Shown here piece after piece: positions 1-12,456 of a DNA stretch of 64,000 nt (the stretch's first letter is position 1; every line of letters begins with the position of its first letter). Position numbers and translations under genes: made by a program. The stretch comes from Panagrolaimus kolymaensis (Eukaryota; Nematoda; Chromadorea; Rhabditida; Panagrolaimidae): NCBI GenBank assembly GCA_028622995.1, contig JAJQJQ010000018.1, forward strand, positions 744,001 to 808,000. Direction: 5' to 3'. The notes under the pieces are model-generated. The model made no database searches. It was not told where the DNA came from and saw only the letters and a list, made by a program, of their open reading frames with translations.

Positions 1-530
1 GAATTCGTTATGTGATTATGCATAGACCAAAAATTTAACGTTTGTAAAAATACAATTATCAAATAAGGTTATTTTATTAAAAAAAGCTTAACCTCAATTA
101 ATAAACAAGAAGAAAATAGACAATTTGTGAACTATCCGCCTCTAAGAATAAAGACTCCGATTTTTGCAATAATTGATTAACTAGCACAATAATAGCAAAA
201 TACAAATGAACAAATTTTTGTTTGTCATCTTCTTTTTTTCTTGATTCATCTTCATAACTTCATCCGTTTTGATTCCTGAATTTTAATTTTTTTGTAGAAA
301 ATTTTGTGATTAATTGCTCATTCTCGATTCAAATTTTGATTATTAAAAAGCGTCTAAAGCTCCAATAGAAAAGTTAACTTTTTCTTTTGATGTTATCTAT
401 TTTTTATTATTTACACCTTTTTGTTATTTTTACGTGATTGATTGGTTGCGCTCTAAAAATATTTTATAAACCATTGATCATTTTTTGTCTTTTTCAGGGT
501 AACAAATAATTATTAATTTTATTTTTAAAA
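1..530. other. AT-rich upstream region of iPGM
   Basis: No coding region is visible. A T-rich tract followed by CAG at 491-497 (TTTTCAG) lies 33 bases before the iPGM start codon and looks like an acceptor for an upstream 5'UTR intron or for spliced-leader trans-splicing. Confidence 0.5.
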
Positions 531-2334
531 ATGGCCAACAACGGAAACGTTAAGGATAAAGTTTGCCTCATTGTAATTGATGGATGGGGTTTATCGGAAG
601 AAAAGCATGGTTTGTTGATTTTTATCTTATTAAAACTCTGTATTATCGTGTGTTTTAAGGAAATGCAATTGCCAATGGTAACACACCTGTTATGGATAAA
701 TTATGTTCAGGAAATTGGCAGCAAATTGAAGCTCAAGGCCTTCACGTTGGACTTCCCGAGGGTTTAATGGGAAATTCAGAAGTTGGTCACTTAAATATTG
801 GTGCTGGACGAGTTATTTATCAAGATATTGTTCGTATTAATATGACCGTTAAAACTATCGATGATACAACTTTTGCCCAAAATGTAGAACTCGTCAAACT
901 TGCTGATCGTGCCAAAAAAGGCAATGGTAGATTCCATTTATGCGGTTTAGTTAGTGATGGTGGAGTTCATTCCCACATCAAACATTTGCATGCTTTAATC
1001 ATTGCTTTAAAACAACTTGAAGCTCCTGAACTCTTTGTTCATTTTTTTGGTGATGGACGTGATACAAGTCCAACAAGTGGAGTTGGCTTTCTTGAAGAAG
1101 CTATTAAATTTACACATGGAGCAGGATATGGTGAAATTGCAACCATTGTTGGTCGATATTATGCTATGGATCGTGACAAGCGTTGGGAACGTATTCGCGT
1201 TGCATATGATGCCCTTATTGCTGGCACAGGTGAAAAAGCAACCATCGATCAAGCTGTAAACATTGTCAAAAAACGTTATGAAGCAAATGAAACCGATGAA
1301 TTTTTAAAACCCATTATTTTATCTGAAAATGGTCGAATTAAAGATGGTGATACTATTTTATTCTTTAATTATCGCGCAGATCGCATGCGTGAAATTACTG
1401 AATGCCTTGGAATGGAACGTTACAAAGATCTTGAAACCGCTGTCAAACATCCATCTAACATACTTGTTGCGGGTATGACTCAATACAAAGCAGAATTTCC
1501 TTTCCCGGCACTTTTCCCTCCAGTTACCCATATTAATGTTCTTGCTGAATGGCTTGCAACTCAAAAAGTTTCACAATTTCATTGTGCTGGTTAGTTTTTC
1601 TTTAATGATATTTTGAAATATTTTAATTGAGAGCTTTAGAAACTGAAAAATATGCCCATGTTACATTCTTCTTTAATGGAGGACGTGAAGAACAATTTGA
1701 AGGTGAAGAACGTTGTATGGTTCCATCACCTAAAGTTCCAACATATGATTTAATGCCAGAAATGAGTTGTGCCGGAGTTGCAGATAAAGTTAGTGTTTAG
1801 CTATTTTTCAAATTTTAAGCTGTGTTTATAGATGATTGAACAAATTAAATCAGGCAAACATCCATTTATCATGTGCAACTTTGCCCCACCCGATATGGTT
1901 GGACATACAGGTGTTTATGAAGCTGCTATTAAAGCATGTGAAGCTACTGGTAAACATACTTAATACTGTGTTTTTTATTAAAACAAAATGAGTTTTAGAT
2001 GTTGCTATTGCTCGTATGTTTGAAGCATGTAAAGAACATGGTTACATTATGATGGTTACCGCAGATCATGGAAATGCTGAAAAAATGATTGCTCCTGATG
2101 GTGGCAAACATACTGCTCATACTTGCTATAAAGGTTTAATCATTTTTTAAAGATTATAATTTAATTCAATTAATATTTTCAGTTCCTTTCACTTGCTCAT
2201 CCGATAAACACATTTTCAAAAAATCATTACCCGATCGTGTTCCAGCTTTACGTGATGTTGCCCCAACAGTTCTTAACATCCTTGGTCTTCCAATCCCTAA
2301 AGAAATGGATGGGGTTTCTTTAATGGAAGAATAG
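531..2334 (+). CDS. ipgm-1: Cofactor-independent phosphoglycerate mutase (iPGM)
   Basis: Interconverts 3- and 2-phosphoglycerate in glycolysis and gluconeogenesis in the cytosol, without 2,3-bisphosphoglycerate. Six exons close in frame: 531-609, 660-1589, 1640-1788, 1832-1949, 1999-2133 and 2183-2334, giving 520 residues, the usual iPGM length. The start [20 protein letters not shown] carries the N-terminal metal-binding Asp motif (VIDGWG). LMGNSEVGH holds the catalytic serine, [11 protein letters not shown] and the C-terminal TADHGNAE are the other metal and substrate motifs of the alkaline-phosphatase fold. Nematodes use this enzyme and vertebrates use the unrelated dPGM (family knowledge), which is why it has been studied as an anthelmintic target. 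An AATAAA lies just after the stop (near 2350). Gene identity is very sure; intron 1 uses a weak GTTTGT donor. Confidence 0.96.
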
Positions 2335-2615
2335 ATTTTTTTGTAATAATGAATAAAAAGTAGTTTTTGTAGTAGCTTGCTTTATTTCATTTTAAGAAAT
2401 TTGGAAAATTTCATTGAAAAGGTTATAGTTTTTATTATTATTATTTTATTTTATGGTGCCGGTATTATTTCATAACGCTGAATCATTTTACTTACACTCT
2501 TTTTTACCAATAAATAAATTAGAAGCATCTTACTTTTGTTTTAAAACCTTTAATTTTATTTTAATATTATGTACAACAAAAAATGGAAACACGTATTTTA
2601 AAAACTAAAAAAATC

Positions 2616-4171
2616 TCAAAGTAAGAATGAAAAAGCGATTGCAATAATATAGACTAGAAAGCAAAAAGCAAATAATAAATTATTAAAGGTAATTGCAACA
2701 TGAGCGTATGGACCTCGTTGAGCAGCTTCTTCTGGAGATTTACTTTCATCATTACCACTGCTTGAAAATGGTAAAACATTATCAACGTAGCGAAGCATTG
2801 TAGTCATAAAATGTGGCGGTGGCAAAGTTGAAGTTGAATGGGCCATTTTCCGAAGAACCAATGATAAAAGAAATAAAAGTGCAGTTGTAAAAAGATTGAA
2901 TCCTGCGTATTTTACTAAAAAAAATATTTGAGATTAGTGATTCTTAAATAAAGAAAAATTACGAATGGTCGGTGTTGATGAACTAAAATCAGGTAATCGA
3001 GAATTGATAAGAATAAGAGACAAAATTTGTGAAACCACAGAAAATACCAAAAGTAAAGGTTGGATTGTGGAAAGTTGGAATACCACTGCACTCAAAGTTA
3101 AGAGAGTATTAACTAAAGCAGGTATCAGCATTTCGGTGACATAATAGGCTGCATTTCGTTTCAATCCAATACAAAGTTCACAATTATTTGTTTGAACATC
3201 AAATGGATTTTGTTTCCAATTTCCTAACACTTGAATAACATATTTGCTATCCTGAAACAATTGTTTTTATAAAATTTAAGAATGACTGAATTACCGTAAC
3301 ATCCAAACCAACAATATCCCATCCGCTTACATGTGTTTCAGAAAGAGCTTCATGTTGTCTTGATTTAACTTCAGGGCTAACTTTAAATCGAACGGTGAAA
3401 TATCTTTTATCATCAAATTTATAACAAATTTTTTGATAATCATTTGGATAATCTTCATATTCAAAATTATATGGTGCGACAAAGTTAAAATCTGTCCACA
3501 TATAAACTTGACCAGTGTAATTGGCAGCTAATACTTTGCCACTCACAGTACCTGACAACGGATTAGATCTGCAAAAACGTGAGTTTGAAAAGTACAAAAA
3601 AATCAAATAAATTTATTACGAAATAATTTGCACAATTTGTGGAGTCCAAACTTGAATCCAATAGAAATTTAACCATGAAATGCCCCATTGATCTTTATCC
3701 CAAGCTATTTTGGAATCATTCCATGACATAACCATTCGCCCAAAAACACGAACTACTTGTTTCATTTCATCCTAAAATTCTCTTCTTTTTTGAGAAGTTT
3801 TTTAAAAATTATTTAGTCTTACAATATCAACATGAGTAACTCTAACACTTTCAATGGTAACCATTTTCGTTGCATTTGAAGTAGAGTTATCATAATTAGA
3901 GGAGATATGAGTTCGCAATTTCCATGCTCGATCGCCTCCTTGACAACTTTGACATGATCGCCTGCAATTGGCCATCATCCAAACGGCATTGGTTTGACAT
4001 TCGCCTTGACTTGCCCATAAAGAACATTTTAAATCGGAATCAACGCAATTTGAAGATTCATCCGCATTCGCAAAAGCTTAATTAAAACATTTTTTAAACC
4101 ATTAATCTTAAATTTGCCTTACCAAAAATTTTTAATAAAATTATTACAGCTGTCGCTGAACTCCACGACAT
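2616..4171 (-). CDS. Cys-loop ligand-gated ion channel-type protein with N-terminal ShKT domain
   Basis: Exons on the minus strand: 4171-4123, 4076-3823, 3771-3620, 3568-3295, 3251-2963, 2914-2616. It starts with a hydrophobic signal peptide (MSWSSATAVIILLKIF). The next about 40 residues hold six cysteines spaced as in a ShK/SXC domain, beginning CVDSDLKCSLW and ending CRRSCQSC. Then comes a pentameric-channel extracellular domain, a block beginning NAAYYVTEMLIPALVN that matches pre-M1/M1, two further helices, a loop, and a last helix near the C-terminus. The Cys-loop is incomplete: the second cysteine (QKICYKF) is present but the position 14 residues before it is Asn. This resembles the divergent CUP-4/LGC group of C. 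elegans acetylcholine-receptor-like proteins (from memory, not checked). Ligand and ion selectivity cannot be read. Convergent with iPGM, 281 bp between stops. Confidence 0.8.
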
Positions 4172-7100
4172 TCTGCCGAGATCAAACACACTTCTTTGTG
4201 TCCTCCTCGAATAAAAAAGACGTGAAATAAAAATAGCGCGGTAAATCCGAGAAAACAACAAATCACAGACCCAGATCTATCCTATCTTTTCTCTTCTCTT
4301 CTTTTTCAGCATAAAAAAAGATTGCGTCGGTTGGTAGTTGCTCTTCTTCTCGTTCATCCAGAAGAAATCATCATCATCAATCCAGAGGGCATATTAAAAA
4401 AATACACGCGCACAATCAAAAAGTGAAAAAAAGATATATCAAGTGTGTATACTTCAGAATATGACACACATTCATAGCCGCCATTTCTCTATCTATATAT
4501 GGAGAAATGAGTTCCAGAGAAAACAAGAAAAAAAACTTTAATGAATTGTCTCAACAACCAACATCAGATTTAACCCATTTTTTTTGTATGTTCTTTCTAG
4601 TGAGTCCGTTACGGAGGATGTAAAAATCCTTTCTTTTTTTATGTGTGGTTTATCATGGGATTAAAAAAGGAAAAGTGAGATTCTGATCGCTCGCCACCAC
4701 TTGCTTTTCTTTTTTTCTATTCTTATAAGAAGCAAGCAACTTATAATGATGAATTAAGATGAAACAAATAAAAGACAAGTTGAGAAGATTCTAAGAAAAT
4801 GAAAAAAAAGTTCCGTTTAATTTTTTTTCTATTTCGATAAAATTAAAAAAAGGGAAACGTCAAACTAAATTTTAATGTTTTTTTTAAATTAGAACATTCA
4901 AAAAATTAAAAAAAACGCATAAAAAATGATTGAATAAAAATTTTAGTAACGCTTTTTGGGATGCATAACCTGGAACAAATTTCAATGACAGACAGCCTTG
5001 AAACAGATACAAAAAAAAAACAATAACTAAAAAAATATTATAATCTTTTGTGTCATTAGCTTAATCGTCCATCGTGGTCTTAGTTTGTGTCAATTCATTC
5101 ACTCACCCGTCAATTAGTTTCAATAGAGACATCATCGCACTTGAGTCGATCGTCGTTGATGAAGGCGAAAAAGGCTGGGACATATGGAAATAGCTTCTGC
5201 TTGTATCGATAATAATAATAATATTCATGACAGTTCCTTTTTTTAAACAGAATTTTTTTAAGAAATGTAAAAATTAGCTACAAAATAATGGTGGTCAAAG
5301 TGGAGTCAGTTTACACTGAGTTGTAGTGGTGTCAGGAATCATATTCCTGGTTGCAATTTTTTTTGACCTTTCCTTCTTTTTTTTTCTTGGCCGATGTCTC
5401 GGCTTTAACTTTATTTTTATTATTTAATAGAATAAATCAAACCAATTAGCGCAAAATTTGTCATTCATTATTCTTTTTTTATTCCGTTTTCATTTCATAT
5501 TAAACCAAACCCGATTTTTTTGACTTGCTTTTTTAATATTTATTTATTTGCAAAACAAAACCACCAAAAGCAAGCGTAAAAAAGTGTGGTGTATGCTTTT
5601 TTTAATCAAATTTCTTTTTCCTTCTGTTTTCTATTTCTATTTATTCTCTCTTGGTTTAACAAAAAAAAAGTATGCGACGAAGCCGTCGATCAATGTGTCA
5701 AAGCTTCTATTTTTTTTATCCATCTTATAAACAAAAATGAAATGAAGTAGGAGGTAAAGCTTTTTTATACCTAAAAAACAATAAATACTGACACAACCTT
5801 TCATCATTAGCATTATCGGCTTCTTGCGCATATATCCGTTTCATTTATTTATTCTTTATTTGATGACAAAAGAAAAAGCAGCTGTTGCATTTGGGTTCTT
5901 ACAATATTATTATTTCTTTATTTTACTTTTAATTTTCCCGCTTTTCTTGAGCCTATTTTATTAAAAGAAAAAATCTTTTTTTATTTATTATGGAGTTACT
6001 GTTTTTCAATTCATTGTAAATTGCTTATTTCGCCATACTTCCGAGAAAAATAAAAGCAGCGGTTACATTATTTTTGATCTTAATAAATTGACTGAAAAAG
6101 CATTGCAAAGATTTTACCGTTTTTACAGCTTTTTCTTTTTTTCTTTCTTCCTATACTCAATCTTTCTTATGCGCACCTGGTAGCGCCTGTTTCCGTCGTT
6201 TCATCCTTTTTTCTTGTCAAAATTTGCCGAAAATCTTTTGAGATCCCTAATTAGCGATCATCGGTCAAATATATTGTTTTTTTTTTTGTGTTTCATTCTT
6301 ATTTTTTTAATAAAGGATTTAATGTAAGCTTGCTTTCCTTTTGTTTTTGGATGGCAATGGTAATATTAGGACAACAATTGCTTCCTCGCTCTAGAGAGAT
6401 TCATTCAATCTCTGTGTTTCTCCCACTTAAGTTTTTACTGGATTGAAGTAACAAAAACCTTCGAAACATCCGGTTTTAGGCAAATTGAATTATTCCACAC
6501 TTGAAACTCAATACTTTTTCTTTATTTTCTTTTGTTGTTGTGATGTGAATCTTTTTTGCTTCTTGATTGGTGATGGTTGTAGTTGTTTAAGGGCCTCTAA
6601 CATTGTTAACAACACAATGATTATGAAACCAAAATGATTATTGCTTTTTCTTCCGCATTTATATTTACCTTTAAGCGATTGTAGTATTGGCCACTTGAAA
6701 CGTGTAAAAATCTATTGCTTCATCATTTTCAAAAGCTTCTCATTTACTATTTTTTAACACATAGAAAAAATATGAGTGAATAGCTTTTCTCAATATTTTC
6801 CGATAGATCAAATTACAACTATTTTAAAGCTTCTCCTGCGCAAAAGAAAATCTCATATTTTTTGCTAAATTTATTGTTGCTTGAGAAAAAATATACATAA
6901 AATATTTTCCGTGCCAAGCGTGTGTCCCTAAGAAAAAAATCACAGTTGGATGTCCCATTTCTTTTGCTCTTCTCTAACCCTGCTATTATTCCATTCTCAT
7001 CCCTTTTCCTTTTAAAGCTCGCTTACTTGCTTGTGTTTTTCTAAAATTCAAGTACCTCACGGGAAAGTTGTTGCAAATCCAAGATTGGATTGAAAAGGAC

Positions 7101-10100
7101 ACCTGCAATGTGGCACTCAAGAATATAAAATTGCAAAAAAAGAATGGATGATCGTAAAAAATTATTGTCACCAAAACCAATTCTTCTTCCTTTTATATTT
7201 TAAGAGAAACAAAAACAAATTTCAAACCAATGTGTGTGGATTTTTTTATTAGTGCTGCTATTAAAATAAAGTTTTATTGTTTGTGAAATAGCTTGTTTTT
7301 TTATTTTATATTCCTTAGTTAGTTGGATTGATGACTAAATTGTCAAATTTTATGGCTGTTGAGTGAGGAAGGAGTCTGAGGAAACGTGTTATACGTCAAA
7401 GTTATAGGAAGAAGAAGGCCACTTTATTCTTTTTTACTGTGACATTTATTTTTCACCGCGGAATTCCCTCATATAAAAAAAAAGTTTCAGGTGGGAAGGA
7501 AAAGTGTCCATATTTTTTGTTTGATACTTTTTTTTATTGAAATAAGAGACGATCGAGGTTTAGTTATTATTTTTTCTTTTATTCAAAAGCGGATTATTAG
7601 TTGTTTTCTTTGCGGCGGCAAAAGCCTTTTTTAGGTTGGAAAAGGAGTTAGTTACAATAACTAACTCATCCAAGAAAAAAGAAAAGAAAGAAGACGTCGT
7701 CTGATCCCATTAAATACATGCAAAAAAAATGAGAAGGAATAGAAACAAACAAACGCTTTAAAGAAATTCCAAAGAGAAAAAGGAGAAAGCGGTGGTGAAC
7801 TTTCGGCTGCGCAAAGGTATAATATTGTTATTGTTTGAAAGGCATGAAAATATGGTGTGCTTCACAAAAACACAAAAGTATTGACACCTTCATCTTTCTT
7901 TCATTTTTTCCGGTGGAATAATCAGCTCTTTTTTTCTTTCTCTTTCATTCATAAAATAAAAAGTGAAAATAGAAAATTACTCTTTTCAAAAGGACTCTTG
8001 TCGTTGGAGTATTTTTTTGTCTTTCTGACTCACCACAACACCCTCTTTATCGAAGATTAGTTTTTTTTAACTTCAAAGTTTTTACACTTATTTTTTTATA
8101 AGGAAAAAAATAAATATATAAAAAAGGAGGTGTTAGTGGTTGGCATTTTGGATTTTGCTTGCTTGCGCAACTAGTAATGTTTAGGCATTTCCCTTGAGGC
8201 AACCATTTTTGTTTGTGTTGTTGCACTCTATACTTTTCAACACATTTAAAGCGGCAATTTATTCTTGATACCACCAAAAAAAAAATGAATGTAAAGTGAG
8301 AATATTTGAATTGGGTGAATGCTAGAACATCAGTAGTCAGTCAAGTTTTTTAAGCGCAAGAAGCATTATTTGCTTCCAACATTATCAAGAAGTGGTAATT
8401 ATTGTGTGTGCCTTAAGGCGCCTTGCCTTGATTTTAACCATAGATTGCAAGTATGTATAAATTTTTTAAAATTTTTTTTATTTTTTTTGTTTGTTCGAAA
8501 AATATTAAAAGTAAAAACGGAGAAAAAAGCAAAAGATAGTTTTTGGCGCATGTGGTTGATGGTGTAAATAACGAAAGGTTATATATGGGAAGTGTGTGAG
8601 CGGCGCAGCAGTAAAAAGGTGATTCGTCAGGAAAATTATCCATCGTGAAAAGTTTTTTTTCATTGTTTTTACTTTTTTTTTTGGGATGGTTATTTGCGTC
8701 CAAAATGGCTATTTTCTTTTTTTTTTTTGTAAATTTAGTTGCATCTGCATTTTTGAGAAAGGAACAAAAATAAGATGAAAAGCCAAATTAAAGAAGAATA
8801 ATAAACTCTTTTAACCATTTTTTGCTTCTTCAAAGGTTTGCTTTTTTATTCCTTGTTATTTTTTGCCGTCTTTTTTTCTTTAAAAAAAGCCATCATTTTG
8901 TGTTAATCAGCGGAAACTAGCTAATACCACAACAAAAAAAAAACACACCCACAACGCGTGTCTAATTGGCCAAATTACAAAAAGACCTCCTTTATTTTTT
9001 TTATGATGGTAGTACTCTTCTTGTTTGTTTGTTTTTGTAGTACCCGCAGTTGATATTGAATTCAGAGTAGAGAAGAGAGAGTTGCGCAATACAGCATTAA
9101 GCTCGCCATCATTTTGCGGCATTTTACAAAAGGCTTTAGACACTATGCTTTTTTTTCATTTTTTGTGCCACATTATCTTCTTCTTTTTTTTTGAGGTCAT
9201 TCTTAGTCATTCAAAGCCACCTTTAAGTTAGTTACATGAATAGCCGTTGTCCACCACCTCTGTCATTTATTTTTCAAGCAAAGTAAAAAAGCGAGAAAAA
9301 AATGAAAAAAATAAATTATTTACTACTCAAGTTTTTAGAAATGCTTGTTCTTTTAAAATTACATTGCTTTTTAGCACTTTTCTTCTTCTTTCTTTATTCA
9401 TTCCATTTTTGCGCATAACACAAAATGGCGGCAGAAATAATGCCCGATTGTTGAAATTACTCGACAAGAAGAACATATGTCTTCTGAGTTATTGTTTTCT
9501 TTGAAGCTTTTTGTTTCTATAGGCGTTAAGCTTTTTTTTTCGTCACCCACCAAATGCCCATAAGTTTTTGCTGTTTCGCTCTCCTGTTGAGCTTACTATA
9601 TAAAAGTATAAAATAAAGCCATAACTTATCTCCAAACATTTATTTTTTTGTTACAGTTTTTTTTTTGCAACAGACACCCTAGCAAAAAAAGGAAAGAAAG
9701 AATAATATTAAACTGAGAGCTATAATCTTTTTGCAACTCATCATCATTTTTATTCTTAGCTCTCGGAGATCTATACATTATGCATGCGCTTTATACTTCA
9801 GCTTGCTGCAGCTTGTTGCTACCATTATCTCCTCTTCTGAGCTTGACGATCTATTTTCCATATATACGCTTTTCCATTCCTCCCTTTTTTCCAAAAACTA
9901 TATGTTTATTAATTTTAATGTGCAAATTGGCTCAGCTCATCTCATTTTTGAGATGATGATGTTTCGCTTCAACAACAAAATCCATGAAGCTTAAAAATAT
10001 ATAACCAAAAAAAGAAAGCAAAGAGGCCACCTGCGCATTTTTGAACCTGCACTATTTTTTCCCTCATTTTTTGTCACTTTTCTGCTTCTCTTTCTTGTGT

Positions 10101-12456
10101 TAAAAATTTATGTGTCAAAAATGCATGTATCAAATCTTTGCTTTATTTTTGTTTTTAAAGCTACTTTTAACGGTTTCATCTTGCACAAGACTGTTTCACT
10201 ACTTTTAATTTTTTGGCTCCAATTTAATCATGCTAATTAGCCTCCTCTTAGAAAAGCCAAAAAGAGCTTCTATGAATATCCCCTTTGGTGGTCACTAAGT
10301 GATGGTTGCGAGAAAAAAGGAATTTTTAGTATGCATAATTTTTTTTGCTTTCATTTTTACACCTTTTGACCAGAAATCTACTTTGAATATGTATGTGTAT
10401 ATTGTAAAAAAAATGAAAGTGAAACAAAAATATTTAAATTTAAAAATAAAAATAAAGTTTTTACTTTTTTTGTTGCGAATCTTTTTTTTTCATCAAAATT
10501 TTTTTAAGACCGGATATTGAGCCATTTCTAAAATAGTTGTTATTGTTTCTAACCTCAGGTAGAAAGAGTTGTGGTGTCAGGCGTATAAAAAAAAAGTGCG
10601 CTTCTAAAATTGCTCATTTTAGAATGAAAGAAAAAAAATGCCGCTACACGTTAAAGAAGTGCGATTGAGCGTGTATAATTTTAGTTGACAAGCTTGCTTT
10701 GTGGAAGAAAAAGGAGGACGACACATCAGAGCCCCATTTTAGCCATCCAAAAAAAAAACAGAACTCATTTTTGAAGTTTTTTTCATTCTCCAGGATTTTT
10801 TTCGAGGTTTTTTAATATCTATGTTTATTATTTTTCCCTCCTTCCTCTTGCAACCCTTGAACGCGAGAAAAAAGTTTGTTGTTGCAATATGAGTCGATGA
10901 AATTGTTAGTATTTGTTTTTGCGCATTTTTTAAGCCTTAGGATATGTGCCAGATATGGAACCACAACTTCCCATTCGATGTTGGTTTACAATGACCCAAA
11001 ATTTTTCCTTCATTTTTTTATTCATTCATTAGGCATATTCTTTTTCCATTTGATGATGATCATTGCATTTGAGTAAATTAGCTCTTCCTAGCCATGACCA
11101 ATGAGGGAGTAAATTTAAATTCACGCTAATTTTATCTAAAAACAAAACATGTGGTGGAGGTCCACCAATTGTAAAAAAATGATATAGCTTTCAAGGAGAA
11201 TGAGCAACAAGAAAAAAATATAAAAAAATAAAACAAAGCTTATTTTTTTTCTTTATTTTTATTGCAGCTTTGTTTCTTTCTTTTTTTATACTCTTTAAAG
11301 ATTTTGCTCCTCCATCAGGCAGGAGAAGACATGACGGAGCTTTTTTATTTTTATTTTCGAGGGTGGATTGTATTTCCTGTCTTTTCGTTGTCGCGCATTT
11401 CCTTTTGGAGTTTGTTTTTACAAGAGGAAGAAGAAAAAAAGTGCCATCCAGGAAAGTCTTAGCCTTTTTTCAAGTCTTCTTCTTCTTCTTAAGGTCACTC
11501 TTATCCATTCAACCACGGGCAACATCCATCCATCGCGTAAATTTCATTACTTACTTACATACTTCCAAATACTCATTGACTGATGGCATTTTTAAACTTG
11601 ATGTTTGTCTTCTTTAAAAGTGTTTTTTACAAATAGGATTTAAAATTAAACTAAACTCAAAGGTTTAATTTATTTAGTTTTTTTTATGGCATCCTTCTTT
11701 TCTTAATTGTTAACATTGACACATTTGAAGAAGAAAAAAAATACATTGCTTCTTTTTAAGCTTTTGAAGTTGGATGAAAGAGGGAAAGAAAAAACTTTTT
11801 TGTTCAAAAAATAGTTCTTAAGTCAATTCATATTTTAGTACATATTTTTTTGATGAAGTGGATTTTGTTGCTTCTCTTTCCTTTTGAATTACCTCATTAA
11901 GTTGTTCTTTATTTTTTTGTCCTTGATTTTTTTATTTACAATTTTTTTTATTTCAAAAAAGCCAATATCCGCTGACATTTTTGACCGCGCAATAAATAAA
12001 ATCGGAAGAAAAATAAATATGTTTGAAATCATTCATTATTCGCTTACTTTCTTGGCACCCAATGAACTGTAAAATATATGTATTTTCTTTTAGGTTAATT
12101 ACGTGACTTCAAGAAGCTGGAGCCGCTGCTGTTGTTGAAAAAAAGAAAGCGGGCGCCTTTTATTATTTTTGTTACCTGAACAATTGTTGCTACTGCTAAA
12201 ATAAACCACAAAAAGAATTGTTTCTTCATCATTCGAGGCGTTAGAAATACTGTCTCTTTATATTTTTTGGAGAAAAACTATTAAAATATGCAAATTTTCT
12301 GCGCAACCAAGCGCAAATTCTTTGCTAACTCTTCTTATTCCGACTTTTACCACTGCTCTTAAAGACAACTAACAGAAAAAAAAAGACGACAGGTCTAAAA
12401 TAAAAACAACACTTGACAAAGTATAAAGGTGTTGGCCCTCAAAAAAATTTTAAATA
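4172..12456. other. Long AT-rich non-coding stretch
   Basis: About 8.3 kb with no protein-like open frame on either strand; the short ORFs are T-run artefacts rich in F, L and K. It separates the channel gene (-) from the adhesion GPCR (+), so it could hold both promoters and 5'UTR introns. Visible structure: ten TGCGCA palindromes (listed under findings), one perfect 10-bp inverted repeat at 7645-7667, a short GAT/ATA run near 5206-5222, and many poly-T tracts. No tRNA or other RNA gene was recognised by eye. Confidence 0.6.

Noticed and set aside
1007..1564. Minus-strand ORFs inside iPGM
   Set aside because: Antisense shadows of a clear coding exon.
4172..12456. tRNA genes, CRISPR arrays or other RNA genes in the long gene-poor stretch
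   Set aside because: No cloverleaf-like B box with matching stems and no regularly spaced repeats were seen. A covariance-model scan would be needed to exclude RNA genes; CRISPR is not expected in a nematode nucleus.
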